Below, piece by piece: positions 16,891-25,560 of a stretch of 43,755 nucleotides of DNA (within the stretch, counting starts at the first letter, position 1; each line of letters begins with the position of its first letter). This stretch comes from JBCCTX01 sp964468435. Its GTDB lineage: Bacteria; Bacteroidota; Bacteroidia; J057. A program made the position numbers and the translations under genes. The stretch is taken from positions 1 through 43,755 of the forward strand of contig CAYXVE010000046.1 in NCBI GenBank assembly GCA_964468435.1. Reading direction: 5' to 3'. The notes beneath the pieces are model-generated. The model saw only the letters and a list, made by a program, of their open reading frames with translations. It made no database searches and had not been told where the DNA came from.

Positions 16891-17289
16891 TTATTCCATA
16901 TCCGGAATAAATGATAACTCACCTGATGTATTAACCGTCCTGTAGAAGCAGGATCTACGGGCTTCATGATGCCGGTTGCGCGTATGACAAGCCCCTTTGC
17001 CTTCGGGCCTCACCTGATATAGCAATGTATCCTGGTCACAGTCTATCAAAATTTTTTCTATAGACAAGAGATCTCCCGAAGTTTTTCCCTTAGTCCATAA
17101 TTCATTCCTCGATGTACTCCAGAATGTAGCATAGCCAGACTGCAACGTCTCATGAACAGCCAAATCATTTGCATAACCCAGCATCAGAACTTCTAAGGAC
17201 AAAATATCCTGGACAATAACCGGGATCAGCCCTCCACGTTTCTCAAATTGAATAGATAACGACAGTACTTCTTCGAGTTTGGACATCAT
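16891..17289 (-). CDS. hisI: phosphoribosyl-AMP cyclohydrolase
   Basis: 132 residues. The enzyme opens the purine ring of phosphoribosyl-AMP in histidine biosynthesis. Recognition comes from LIPVIVQD (21-28), VLMLGYANDLAVHETLQSGY (34-53), FWSTSRNELWTKGKTSGD (56-73), the metal-binding DCDQD (83-87) and the zinc cysteines Cys84, Cys101 (GACHT) and Cys114 (RRSCFYR). A six-residue insertion lies between CHT and RRSCFYR. It is monofunctional, with no HisE domain, and sits directly after yidD with the start codon abutting that gene's stop, outside any his operon visible here. Confidence 0.95.
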   Translation of the reverse strand: MMSKLEEVLSLSIQFEKRGGLIPVIVQDILSLEVLMLGYANDLAVHETLQSGYATFWSTSRNELWTKGKTSGDLLSIEKILIDCDQDTLLYQVRPEGKGACHTRNRHHEARRSCFYRTVNTSGELSFIPDME

Positions 17290-17529
17290 TTATGCTGATT
17301 TTTTCTTAGGAACAGGATCATACCCTGAGGTACCCCAGGGATGACATTTAAGTATTCTCCTTATACCCAAATAGATACCCTTCAGCACTCCCCATTCCCT
17401 GATTGCTTCTATTGTATATACCGAACAAGTGGGTATATGGCGGCAGGAAGATGGGAAATAGGGTGATATCGCTACCTGGTAAAGTTTTACTGGCAAGATA
17501 AATAATTCCCGAATAACACGATTAATCAT
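17290..17529 (-). CDS. yidD: membrane protein insertion efficiency factor YidD
   Basis: 79 residues from the ATG at 17529; a TTG at 17538 would add three residues. The family pattern is complete: an amphipathic N terminus (FILPVKLYQVAISPYFPSSC), the Cys-rich RHIPTCSVYTIEAI core and the CHPWGTSGYDPVP end. YidD is a small peripheral membrane protein that aids YidC-dependent insertion. It directly precedes hisI with no gap, so the two are surely co-transcribed, although their functions are unrelated. Confidence 0.95.
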   Translation of the reverse strand: MINRVIRELFILPVKLYQVAISPYFPSSCRHIPTCSVYTIEAIREWGVLKGIYLGIRRILKCHPWGTSGYDPVPKKKSA

Positions 17530-17630
17530 AAGCTTCAAAAAATACTATATTATACGCATTTGTGTCCCCTGTGTTAAATAAGGATTAATTCTATGCTATG
17601 TGAACCTGGGATTTTGGGGAAAACCTCATT

Positions 17631-18266
17631 TCAACTGTCATTTCTGATTAATCCTGTTTGTATAGCATACCTCACAACCTCAGTAGCAGAATTTAAGCCT
17701 AGTTTTTTTAAGATATTTTTTCGGTGTGTATAAACAGTATGCTTACTAAGCGACAGTTGGTTGGCTATTTCGGCCGTGCTATGTCCAAGAGACATCAACC
17801 CTACAATTTCTGTTTCCCGGGTGGTGAGTGAGGTGGGTAGGCAATCTTTTTCAGATTCATCTTTCACTTTACCTAGGACGATGTCAAGAGCCTGGTTACA
17901 GTAAAATCTCCGCTTTTCTGCTACAGCAATGATAGCATCCAGGATTTCACTTTTTTTACAATCCTTAAAAAGAAATCCCGCCACCCCTACAGATAAGATC
18001 CCACGGATACTGTCTTCATTTCTGTCAGAGGTAATGACTAATACAGGTATAATTTTCGCAATACTGCGCAGTTCATCCAGGTCAAATCCCTTGAGAGCAG
18101 TATAGTCCATGATCAATATCTCAGAACGAAGCTGAGAAACCAATTGCTGTAATTGAGTAGCATCGTCTGTCTCTCCAATGATCTCCATGCGATCATCTGA
18201 CCTAATCAATGCTCGTAGGCCTTCCAAAATTAAATAGTGAGTATCAGCTACCAGTATTCGGATCAT
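17631..18266 (-). CDS. LuxR/NarL-type response regulator with altered acidic pocket
   Basis: 211 residues from the ATG at 18266, preceded by AGGAAAG about 6 nt upstream; the frame extends to a TTG at 18272. Receiver domain, residues about 1-118: the phospho-acceptor is Asp54 (ILIMDYTA), the Thr/Ser switch is in LVITSD, and the conserved Lys is in GFLFKD. The usual adjacent Asp pair of the acidic pocket (ADDH) reads ADTH here, so one metal ligand is replaced by Thr9. The C-terminal domain (about 147-205) is a LuxR helix-turn-helix (LTTRETEIVGLMSLGHSTAEIA, NQLSLSKHTVYTHRKNILKKLG). No histidine kinase lies beside it, so it is an orphan regulator; phosphorylation may be altered or absent. Confidence 0.92.
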   Translation of the reverse strand: MIRILVADTHYLILEGLRALIRSDDRMEIIGETDDATQLQQLVSQLRSEILIMDYTALKGFDLDELRSIAKIIPVLVITSDRNEDSIRGILSVGVAGFLFKDCKKSEILDAIIAVAEKRRFYCNQALDIVLGKVKDESEKDCLPTSLTTRETEIVGLMSLGHSTAEIANQLSLSKHTVYTHRKNILKKLGLNSATEVVRYAIQTGLIRNDS

Positions 18267-18421
18267 GAACAACTTTCCTTTCGATGTTCATCAATAATAA
18301 AGCTTATTTAGAATTAATCCAAATTAAGATCACAAAATTACCGTCTCAATCGGTATTTGTAAAACCTAAGAAATATGCTGGAAGCTGATAAATCTGATGA
18401 AAAAAGCCTGAAATAAGAAAA

Positions 18422-18448
18422 CCTGCTTCAACACAATGCTGAAGCAGG
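18422..18448 (-). terminator. intrinsic terminator of the azurin-like gene
   Basis: CCTGCTTCA and TGAAGCAGG form a perfect 9-bp stem with a 9-nt loop, 33 nt past the stop of the gene at 18481. On the minus strand the stem is followed by TTTTC TTATTT, a U-rich tract. Confidence 0.85.
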
Positions 18449-18480
18449 CTTATATTCAAAGAAAAGATTTTAGTAATGGC

Positions 18481-19032
18481 TTATTTCACCACGAATTTTC
18501 CCCTCATCATTGCATAATGTCCGGGAAAAGAGCAGAGAAACTCGTATTCTCCAGCTGGGGGAGCTTGAAACTCTATAACATCAGTTTCGCCACCTCCCAA
18601 CATTTGGGTATACGCAATAATATTTCCTTCATCAGAAGGCGGTATATAGTCTGTACCAACAGCCTGTATTGCCTTCATCGCAAAATCTTCCAGTACCACA
18701 TTTTGCTTAAGCAGTACCCAGTTATGTCCCATAGCTTCTTTGGCAAGCTCTCCTGAGTGAGACATGGTAAGACGTACTGTAGCACCGGTAGGTACCTCGA
18801 TCAAATCCTTATTGTACTGCATCTGATCATTACCAGAAATAGATACTTCTACTACCTCACCACTAGCTGGCGCAGCTTCTGGTTCTGCCTCTGTTGACTC
18901 AGTGCTGGTAGATTTCTGCTCGGAAATGGTTGATTCAGATTCTGTAGATGTAGCACCTCCTCCACAAGCAGAAAGTAGCAGGAAACCTACTAACAACAAA
19001 GGAAATGCATTTAAATACGTTTTATAGTTCAT
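18481..19032 (-). CDS. azurin-like type 1 copper lipoprotein
   Basis: 183 residues from the ATG at 19032 (MNYKTYLNAFPLLLVGFLLLSAC), giving lipobox Cys23; the longer frame to 19083 places 17 residues before a complete signal. A Ser/Thr/Glu-rich linker (about 24-57) tethers a cupredoxin domain. The type 1 copper ligands are all present: His103 (MGHNWV), Cys167 (CSFPGH), His172 and Met176, with the azurin spacing Cys-x4-His-x3-Met. Azurins carry electrons to or from cytochromes or oxidoreductases in the periplasm. The gene stands alone with its own terminator. Confidence 0.93.
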   Translation of the reverse strand: MNYKTYLNAFPLLLVGFLLLSACGGGATSTESESTISEQKSTSTESTEAEPEAAPASGEVVEVSISGNDQMQYNKDLIEVPTGATVRLTMSHSGELAKEAMGHNWVLLKQNVVLEDFAMKAIQAVGTDYIPPSDEGNIIAYTQMLGGGETDVIEFQAPPAGEYEFLCSFPGHYAMMRGKFVVK

Positions 19033-19228
19033 GATTTTAATGATTTTATGTATGTTACCAACATTCTTGACAATTCTGCTCAAATTAAAATTACTTTCCT
19101 ATGAATAACAAACTATCAGCCTTTTTGTGAGAAGTTGATCCCAGAATTTATGTCATGCTATTAACAGAATAATTCATAATTAATTTTTTTAATTTTATAT
19201 CTGATTAATAAACCAATCAAGGATTATC

Positions 19229-20167
19229 ATGTACCAAAATATCATTATTATCACATTTATAGCAGTATTCACTTCATCCTGCCTGGATGATAATGATGCG
19301 CCAGACAAAAATCTCCGAGAAATTCTGGCTGAAAGAACAGAGCTTTCTATCTTTGAAGAAGGTATTAGCCGCCTCGACATATATGAAAACCTAGATGCAG
19401 TCGTTGTTACCTTGTTTGCACCAAGCGATCAGGCTTTCCAGGCTTATTTCAACCAAAATGGGTATAACGATATCAATGGTATCCCGATGGATACCCTGGA
19501 GGGACTGATTAATTATCACATCATTGCAGGTGCAGGAAGAACCAACGATACACAATCCAATTATTATGCTTCTTCCAATACCAACAGCCCCTCAAACCTC
19601 AATGTACGGTTGCTTGTAGAAAATACTGGCAATTCATTTGTCCTTAACAATACAGCTAATAGCATCATTGAAGATATTGAAGGTATTAATGGAGTCATAC
19701 ATATTATTGACGAAGTGCTAACTCCTCCTACGGTCAGGGATTTTCTCAACCAGAATGAAAACCTTACAGTGATCAGAGATGCATTGGAAAGTCTTAATAT
19801 ACTTGACTCCATTGACAATGGATATATACATACATTATTTACGCCCGTAGATGATGCTTTTAAGTTTTATACCAATGAGAGACAGATCGGCAGTATCAAT
19901 GATCTTCCCGATAGTGCCTATCAAAGACTGGTCAAGAGCCACGTTTTACGTGGAAACAGGGATCTGGAATCGTTGTTGCAAGAAGTCAGGGTTCCCACTA
20001 TTGACGATAGTACTTTTCTGAATGTAAGAGAGGCGGTTGTTAATCCTGGATTGGGAAGCACCCTGTTTATCGTAATAAACGATAGCTCTGTGGTCCGTTT
20101 TGGCAATATCCAAGCAACAGATGGAATCATTCATTTTGTTACAGATGTGATTCCTGTGCGCTTTTAA
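19229..20167 (+). CDS. fasciclin (FAS1) domain lipoprotein
   Basis: 312 residues. The N terminus MYQNIIIITFIAVFTSSC gives lipobox Cys18. Two FAS1 domains follow, about residues 30-170 and 172-311. Each has the FAS1 landmarks: the H1 block (VTLFAPSDQAFQAYF and HTLFTPVDDAFKFY), a YH-motif (LINYHIIAG and LVKSHVLRG) and the H2 block (INGVIHIIDEVLTPP and TDGIIHFVTDVI). FAS1 proteins mediate adhesion at the cell surface or within biofilm matrix. The gene is followed after 47 nt by the convergent helicase gene and has no evident operon partner. Confidence 0.9.
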   Translation: MYQNIIIITFIAVFTSSCLDDNDAPDKNLREILAERTELSIFEEGISRLDIYENLDAVVVTLFAPSDQAFQAYFNQNGYNDINGIPMDTLEGLINYHIIAGAGRTNDTQSNYYASSNTNSPSNLNVRLLVENTGNSFVLNNTANSIIEDIEGINGVIHIIDEVLTPPTVRDFLNQNENLTVIRDALESLNILDSIDNGYIHTLFTPVDDAFKFYTNERQIGSINDLPDSAYQRLVKSHVLRGNRDLESLLQEVRVPTIDDSTFLNVREAVVNPGLGSTLFIVINDSSVVRFGNIQATDGIIHFVTDVIPVRF

Positions 20168-20214
20168 TATTTATTCTTAATTACACTTGGGATTATCTCA
20201 TTATTATATCGCAG

Positions 20215-21639
20215 TTAGATATCAATGAAAGGACAATTCAGTAAAAAGAGACGTTCTTCTGCCCGGGTAAACACGGTATAGGCCCACCTGATATAAGAGC
20301 GGTAATCATTTCCATAGTCAGGTTCAAATCCGATGATCACATTTTCCCACTGTCCTCCCTGTGCTTTGTGTCCAGTAATAGCATAACCATACTTTACCTG
20401 AAGTGCGTTGATATATGGGTCGCTCCGCATAAGTTGTGATACCTGCTTTTTAGGCATACCTGCATATTCTGCATTACGGTAATGTGTGATGTTTCGCAAG
20501 GTAGCCGCATCCACCTGAGGTTGCTTATTTTCCAGTAAATCCAATACGATCTTACATTCTACCAGCATGGTACCTCCGCGATAGGTCTGAAACTCTATTT
20601 CTACATCAATCCATTTCAGACCGTATCTTTCCTCAAAACTATGTTCGTGTACATATCTGATTGTTCCCATCTCTCCATTAGCAATAAAGGGCAGCAACTT
20701 TTCATCTCCCCATGCATAATTATTTTTGACGACCATCACCAAATCAGAGGGTATCAGCAACTGTTGTGGATTGCCCCATAACTCTTTTCTTATCGCCTGG
20801 TTTACTCGGAAAGCCTGATAATTGGAATACGTGATAAATACCATCCTATCGGGATCACCTTCCTGAAAATATCCCAGATACGTCTCCAGCGCCTCATAGG
20901 GAGTATCCAGTACCTGTACATCTCTACCAGGCATCAAGGCAGGAATTTCTCCTGTATCATCTAAAAAAACATCCCGGATCAATATCGCATTCTCCAGAAT
21001 ACCGGAATCTATATGCTGCCTTTTTACCTCTGTAAGATGAGCGTGGTATACATTGAGATGCAGTTCCTGTTGAAGTAAAAGGGGATCTAATGCCGGAGAA
21101 TCAGCATAGCCCACGGGTGGAAGCTGTACAGGATCTCCAACCATAATCAGTTTTCGTTGTTCATCTGTCCCAAAGACAAAACGCATCAAATCACTCAGTA
21201 AATTTCTTGTCGTAAAGTCATCTGACTGAGCACCGATCATAGATGCCTCATCTATAATGTAGCAGGTCTGGGTAGTTTCCTGGTTGTTGCGCAGGCTAAA
21301 CAAAGCCTGCCCATTCATGTCCTCGCGGACATTATAGATATGGTGATGTATCGTAAATGCCTGTCTTTTGGTACGTCTGCTGATAACTTTGGCAGCCCGC
21401 CCTGTAGGCGCCAGCAGGATTACCTTGTAACCAGATTTCCGCAGCAGCGTGGTAAGTATACGGATCAGAAATGTCTTCCCCGTACCTGCTGATCCTGTAA
21501 GCAGAAAGATGCTCCGCTCAATATCCGTTTTGTAAAAATCCCAGAAACTGGATAGCACATCCCACTGATCCTGTGACAAATGTATCTCATCCTTTTCCAA
21601 TATTTCAGCCAGTAGTTTTTCTCTTAGTAAGTCTTTCAC
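20215..21639 (-). CDS. SF1B (RecD2/Dda-like) ATP-dependent DNA helicase
   Basis: 474 residues from a GTG at 21639; no ATG lies near the N terminus in this frame. Superfamily 1 helicase motifs are clear: Walker A GSAGTGKT (49-56), motif Ia APTGRAAKV (77-85), Walker B IIDEAS (128-133), motif III MVGDPVQLPPVG (about 164-175), and the C-terminal UvrD-type GHKAQGGQWENVII and VFTRAEERLFLL. The length is short for full RecD2 (about 700 residues), and the N-terminal helix-hairpin-helix region is missing; it is closer to Dda-like 5'-3' helicases. It unwinds DNA during repair or recombination. It is the last gene of the lolD-chaN-helicase operon, 14 nt from chaN. Confidence 0.92.
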   Translation of the reverse strand: MKDLLREKLLAEILEKDEIHLSQDQWDVLSSFWDFYKTDIERSIFLLTGSAGTGKTFLIRILTTLLRKSGYKVILLAPTGRAAKVISRRTKRQAFTIHHHIYNVREDMNGQALFSLRNNQETTQTCYIIDEASMIGAQSDDFTTRNLLSDLMRFVFGTDEQRKLIMVGDPVQLPPVGYADSPALDPLLLQQELHLNVYHAHLTEVKRQHIDSGILENAILIRDVFLDDTGEIPALMPGRDVQVLDTPYEALETYLGYFQEGDPDRMVFITYSNYQAFRVNQAIRKELWGNPQQLLIPSDLVMVVKNNYAWGDEKLLPFIANGEMGTIRYVHEHSFEERYGLKWIDVEIEFQTYRGGTMLVECKIVLDLLENKQPQVDAATLRNITHYRNAEYAGMPKKQVSQLMRSDPYINALQVKYGYAITGHKAQGGQWENVIIGFEPDYGNDYRSYIRWAYTVFTRAEERLFLLNCPFIDI

Positions 21640-21653
21640 AATGTTCTACTGTG

Positions 21654-22499
21654 TTAAATTTGATCTATGATATAGGTTTTGGGAATACGGCTGTTGACTG
21701 CCATGACGATATCTGCTTTGTTGTGATGCTCCGCTTCCAACTGACCTAGCAGAGACTGCTCGACTACGCTGACCGTACCGATATTCCAGACATGGGTATG
21801 CTGATGAATATACCAGATAATACCTTCCTGAAAATCTGTATGATAAGCTCCATTAATATGCATAATTTTGTTCCCCTGATTCAGATAATTCAGGATGGTA
21901 TCTGCCATGGTAGCATCTTTGATAGCCTGAGCAGCTATAAAATTAGATAACTTGAAAGTACTACTATGTTCTGGTAGCATTTTTATCATGTTGGCATAAG
22001 ATGGAAGAGATTCATCAATCTGTATAGGAAGTGGGGCTACATAGGATTTTTCTACTTCACTGAGATTACTGAAACTATCAAGTCCGTCCTGATAAACCCT
22101 GCGTGCCAGATAACGGGGAATATTAGATGCGACGAGCTTTATACCTTTACTTCGTGCAAATTCCAGTAAAGGCCCATAATCTCTTTCAAAATGAGACTTC
22201 AAACCAGTTTGTTCGCGAAGCGTTCTGAGAGAAATATCATCTTTGGCGTAAGAATCGAGAAATTCCTGATGATGTCTTTCGAAAATTTCCAGGCAAAAAC
22301 ATAATTTGTGTTTGTCCCAGATACGATGCCAGTCAAGCAACATTTCCATTTGCATCCAATGTGCCATAGCATTGTTGTGCAACTCCCCAAAACATAGTAC
22401 TTCACAAGTGTGAAGCTTGCTCCACAAATCTCCATAGGAGATCTCTTCTCCCGAAGCACTGAACAGCGCATAAGCGCGTTTGTCTGACTCTACAATCAT
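21654..22499 (-). CDS. ChaN/heme-binding uptake-like protein
   Basis: 281 residues. The ChaN fold is indicated by FGELHNNAMAHWMQ (about 37-50), KLCFCLEIFERHHQEFL (64-80), the KLVASNIPRYLARRVYQDGL block (about 120-139), and NGAYHTDFQEGI (about 215-226). In known homologues two ChaN molecules bind cofacial heme molecules through a Tyr/His pair. There is no Sec signal or lipobox here, unlike many ChaN lipoproteins, so this member may be cytoplasmic. The gene follows lolD by 27 nt and precedes the helicase by 14 nt, indicating one message. Confidence 0.8.
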   Translation of the reverse strand: MIVESDKRAYALFSASGEEISYGDLWSKLHTCEVLCFGELHNNAMAHWMQMEMLLDWHRIWDKHKLCFCLEIFERHHQEFLDSYAKDDISLRTLREQTGLKSHFERDYGPLLEFARSKGIKLVASNIPRYLARRVYQDGLDSFSNLSEVEKSYVAPLPIQIDESLPSYANMIKMLPEHSSTFKLSNFIAAQAIKDATMADTILNYLNQGNKIMHINGAYHTDFQEGIIWYIHQHTHVWNIGTVSVVEQSLLGQLEAEHHNKADIVMAVNSRIPKTYIIDQI

Positions 22500-22526
22500 A
22501 TCTGGTTAGAACAAATTATATGCTAT

Positions 22527-23255
22527 TTATCTCAGATCTACAGCTTTGTTGATCAGTACACCATCTTGTATCCTGTAACTTCTGTCTGTATTTCCAGCCA
22601 GGAACTGGTCATGTGTGGCAATCAGAAAGCTTACCCGCTTTTCGTGAGCCAGATTCCTGATCAGACTAAAAAGCTCCTGGCTATTGGCAGAATCAAGATT
22701 TCCGGTGGGTTCGTCGGCAAAAATCAAAACTGGCTCATTGATCAGGGCTCGCGCTATTGCTACCCGTTGTTGTTCACCTCCTGAAAGTTGAGAAGGTTTG
22801 TGGTCCAGGCGGTTTTGCAGACCCAGGCTTTTAAGCAGTTCGGAAGCTGCTTGGCGAAGCGATGAGAACGGTTCTCCTGCTATTAGGCCAGGCATACACA
22901 CATTCTCCAGCGCGGTAAATTCGGGTAGTAAGTGGTGAAACTGAAATACAAAACCGAGAAACTGGTTTCTGAAATAAGCCTGCTGCGTAGCAGATAAATC
23001 CAGGATATCGATATCCTTAAATCGCAAAGATCCCTGATCTGCATGATCCAGTGTACCCATGATCTGAAGCAAGGTACTCTTTCCTGCACCTGAACTACCC
23101 GTGAGAGAGACTACTTCTCCCGGTTTCAGATTGAGGGACACTCCGCGCAATACTTCCAACTGTCCGTAAGATTTATGTATATTGTCTACCTCCAGTAATA
23201 AATCATCCTGTTGAATATCTTTTTTCTTTAATTGCTGGAGCTCTTGAATATTCAT
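22527..23255 (-). CDS. lolD: LolD-type lipoprotein-release ABC transporter ATPase
   Basis: 242 residues. The complete ABC core is present: Walker A GSSGAGKS (about 53-60), signature LSGGEQQRVAIARA (about 157-170), Walker B VLIFADEPTGNLD and the His-loop ATHDQ. The subfamily motifs FQFHHLLPEFTALENVCMPG and DEPTGNLD match LolD/MacB-type ATPases. LolD drives release of lipoproteins from the inner membrane with LolC/LolE permeases, which are not next to it. It has a short Lys/Gln-rich N-terminal extension. It leads the lolD-chaN-helicase message and is divergent from the DUF4197 gene; the MacB-type permease 0.9 kb away could be a partner, but this is not shown. Confidence 0.88.
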   Translation of the reverse strand: MNIQELQQLKKKDIQQDDLLLEVDNIHKSYGQLEVLRGVSLNLKPGEVVSLTGSSGAGKSTLLQIMGTLDHADQGSLRFKDIDILDLSATQQAYFRNQFLGFVFQFHHLLPEFTALENVCMPGLIAGEPFSSLRQAASELLKSLGLQNRLDHKPSQLSGGEQQRVAIARALINEPVLIFADEPTGNLDSANSQELFSLIRNLAHEKRVSFLIATHDQFLAGNTDRSYRIQDGVLINKAVDLR

Positions 23256-23341
23256 AAATATTGTATTCGACCTTACGTGTAAATATAATACACTTCAGTG
23301 TAAATAAATCATCTTAATTTTACGGTCAAAATCTATCCCTC

Positions 23342-24079
23342 ATGAAAAAAATATCGATTATTTTACTTTTTATTTCTATAACCGTCTTTACATCCTGTGA
23401 TACCCTCAATGAAGTCGCACAACAAGTATACGGTGCAACTACTGTACCCACTACCACAGAGATGGCTGGAGGCCTCAAAGAGGCACTTAATAATGGAGTT
23501 AAATTTGCTGTAAGTACCCTGGGACAGGAAGGCGGATATTACAATGATCCCCTTGTCAAAATCCCCTTTCCAGAAGAGGCAGCCTTCGCTGCAAATACAC
23601 TCAGGGACATTGGCCTGGGACAATTGGTTGACGAATTTGAAAAATTGCTGAATCGCGGTGCTGAGGAAGGCGCCCAGCAAGCCCTAACAATCTTTGCAAG
23701 TGCTATCAGAACGATGACCTTCGAAGATGTAAAAAACATTCTATTGGGGGATCAACATGCAGCCACAGACTATTTTCGAAGCAAAGCTTCAGAACAGCTT
23801 TATCTGACTTTTTCTCCAAAAATTGAAGCCTCACTCGATAAAGTAAATGCGACAAAACTTTGGTCGGATATTACAACCAAGTACAACTCGATCCCTCTTA
23901 CCCGGAAGAAGATTGAAACCGATCTGGTGAGATACGCTACAGAAAAAGCCATGGAAGGATTATTTGTAAAAATTACTGAAGAAGAAAAAAAAATCAGGGG
24001 AAATGTATCTGCCAGAACATCGGATCTTTTGCGCAGGGTCTTTGGATATGCTGAACAGGAAAAGGTAAATCAAGGATAA
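23342..24079 (+). CDS. DUF4197 lipoprotein
   Basis: 245 residues. The signal MKKISIILLFISITVFTSC gives lipobox Cys19. The remaining sequence matches the DUF4197 pattern: MAGGLKEALNNGVKFAVSTL (about 41-60), the GGYYNDPLVKIPFPE block (about 64-78), a helical Glu/Ala-rich middle with NRGAEEGAQQAL, then ATDYFRSKASEQLYLTF and TEKAMEGLFVKI. DUF4197 proteins are helical secreted or lipoproteins of unknown function, common in Gram-negative bacteria. The gene is 72 nt before a MacB-type permease on the same strand, divergent from lolD. Confidence 0.9.
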   Translation: MKKISIILLFISITVFTSCDTLNEVAQQVYGATTVPTTTEMAGGLKEALNNGVKFAVSTLGQEGGYYNDPLVKIPFPEEAAFAANTLRDIGLGQLVDEFEKLLNRGAEEGAQQALTIFASAIRTMTFEDVKNILLGDQHAATDYFRSKASEQLYLTFSPKIEASLDKVNATKLWSDITTKYNSIPLTRKKIETDLVRYATEKAMEGLFVKITEEEKKIRGNVSARTSDLLRRVFGYAEQEKVNQG

Positions 24080-24151
24080 TGAGGATCTTCGCTGTAAACT
24101 TTTTTATATTAATTTCATCTTTAGTTAAATGAATTCATTTTTTATCGGGAT

Positions 24152-25387
24152 ATGAAGGTTATTCAGAATTTTTTCCAGGCACTTGAAGCTATGAGAGCCA
24201 ACTTGTTTCGTGCAAGTGTGACGATATTTATTATCGCATTGGGCATCACAGCACTGGTAGGAGTACTGACATCCATAGATGGTATCAAAGAAGGTATGCG
24301 ATCAAGTTTTTCACGCCTGGGGGCCAACACCCTCCGAATCCAAAACTGGTCTTCTGATATTGAAAGCGGTAATAGAAGAGGACAGAAAAGACAATACTAT
24401 CCACGTATTACCTATAGGGAATATCAGGAATTTAAAGAAGATTTCATCGACCTGGCTATTGTAAGTGTCGAAGGTAGAGGCGGAGGTGGGTTGAAGGTTA
24501 AATATCAAAATGAAGAAACCAACCAGGATGTAGATCTTATCGGTATAGACGAAAATTACCCACAGACAGCCCGCTACAATATCCTGGAGGGGCGGTTTGT
24601 TGTTGAAGATGATGTTAAATGGGGACGCAATGTCATAGTACTGGGCTATGATGTTGCAGAAAAACTGTTTCCTTTTAAATCCGCCATCGGAAAGATCGTA
24701 TCTGTCAATCAGAATATGTATAAAGTTATCGGGGTCTATGAGAAGATCGGTACATCCTCTTTGGGAAGTCAGGATAAAATTGTCACCATCCCTATTACGA
24801 CGCTCAGAAGCCATAATCCTGCTTTAAGTTCTCTGAACATCAGTATCTTTGTGGATGATCCTACCCGGATCGAATATCTTTCTGAAGAAGCTACTGGTGC
24901 ATTCCGGCTGGTTCGTAACCTCGACATCAGAGAGGAAAACAACTTTTCCGTGACCAAAAGTGATGCATTTGTAGAACAAATCATGGAAAATCTCAAAGTC
25001 CTGACACTCTCTGCCCAGATTGTGGCTTTCATAACACTACTAGGGGCTTCAGTTGCGCTACTCAATGTAATGTTGGTATCTGTTACAGAAAGAACCAATG
25101 AGGTTGGGCTTCGAAAAGCACTTGGTGCTACAGAACGCAATATCAGACAACAATTTTTGATTGAAGCAATACTTATATGCCAATTGGGAGGAATTCTGGG
25201 AATCATTTTTGGACTCCTGATAGGAAACCTTGTAAGCACATTTCTGCTTAAAGGAAGCTTTGTAGTACCATGGTTATGGTTATTGATTGGATTAATTGCC
25301 TGCTTCTTTGTAGGAATTACTTCGGGATTCTATCCTGCCTGGAAAGCATCCCGGGTAGATCCTATTGAATCTTTACGACATGAATAA
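24152..25387 (+). CDS. MacB/FtsX-type ABC transporter permease
   Basis: 411 residues. The N terminus has one membrane helix (about 20-45) followed by a periplasmic MacB core domain and a C-terminal FtsX module of three helices ending in GFYPAWKASRVDPIESLRHE. The segment TNEVGLRKALGATERNIRQQFLIEA (about 315-339) is the FtsX/MacB coupling-helix signature that touches the ATPase. It exports lipoproteins, peptides or small toxic molecules. The ATPase is not adjacent; lolD is divergent, about 0.9 kb off. It was probably functional with a separate ATPase. Confidence 0.88.
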   Translation: MKVIQNFFQALEAMRANLFRASVTIFIIALGITALVGVLTSIDGIKEGMRSSFSRLGANTLRIQNWSSDIESGNRRGQKRQYYPRITYREYQEFKEDFIDLAIVSVEGRGGGGLKVKYQNEETNQDVDLIGIDENYPQTARYNILEGRFVVEDDVKWGRNVIVLGYDVAEKLFPFKSAIGKIVSVNQNMYKVIGVYEKIGTSSLGSQDKIVTIPITTLRSHNPALSSLNISIFVDDPTRIEYLSEEATGAFRLVRNLDIREENNFSVTKSDAFVEQIMENLKVLTLSAQIVAFITLLGASVALLNVMLVSVTERTNEVGLRKALGATERNIRQQFLIEAILICQLGGILGIIFGLLIGNLVSTFLLKGSFVVPWLWLLIGLIACFFVGITSGFYPAWKASRVDPIESLRHE

Positions 25388-25560
25388 TCAACATACTTCT
25401 TTGCGCAGATAATGTACCAAAGCCGTTGAAGTTCTCGGACACAAATTAGCTTGTTCTTTGTCTAAATTCCTTACAGAAAGAGGTAACTGTCTGTAAATCA
25501 CATCTTTTATTAGATAACCTGGTAGGCATGATCGTCTTCAATTATCCCTACTTGACTCAT
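25388..25560 (-). pseudogene. relic of a response regulator (receiver-domain fragments)
   Basis: No intact gene lies between 25388 and 25961. On the minus strand an ATG at 25560 opens a 16-codon frame reading MSQVGIIEDDHAYQVI then stop; VGIIEDDHAY is the first strand and acidic pocket of a response regulator. In a second frame just downstream, ending with a stop at 25388, come GYLIKD, the conserved Lys region at the end of a receiver, and NLCPRTSTALVHYLRKE, which fits the linker after it. The middle (including the phospho-Asp) and any output domain are missing, so an internal deletion with frameshift is inferred. The macB-type gene stop abuts the fragment. The rest of the gap to 25961 shows no feature beyond a -7-like GATATTTG at 25935. 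Confidence 0.6.

Noticed and set aside
22527..25387. LolD with the MacB-type permease as one transporter
   Set aside because: The two lie on opposite strands with another gene between them; a pairing cannot be supported from position alone.
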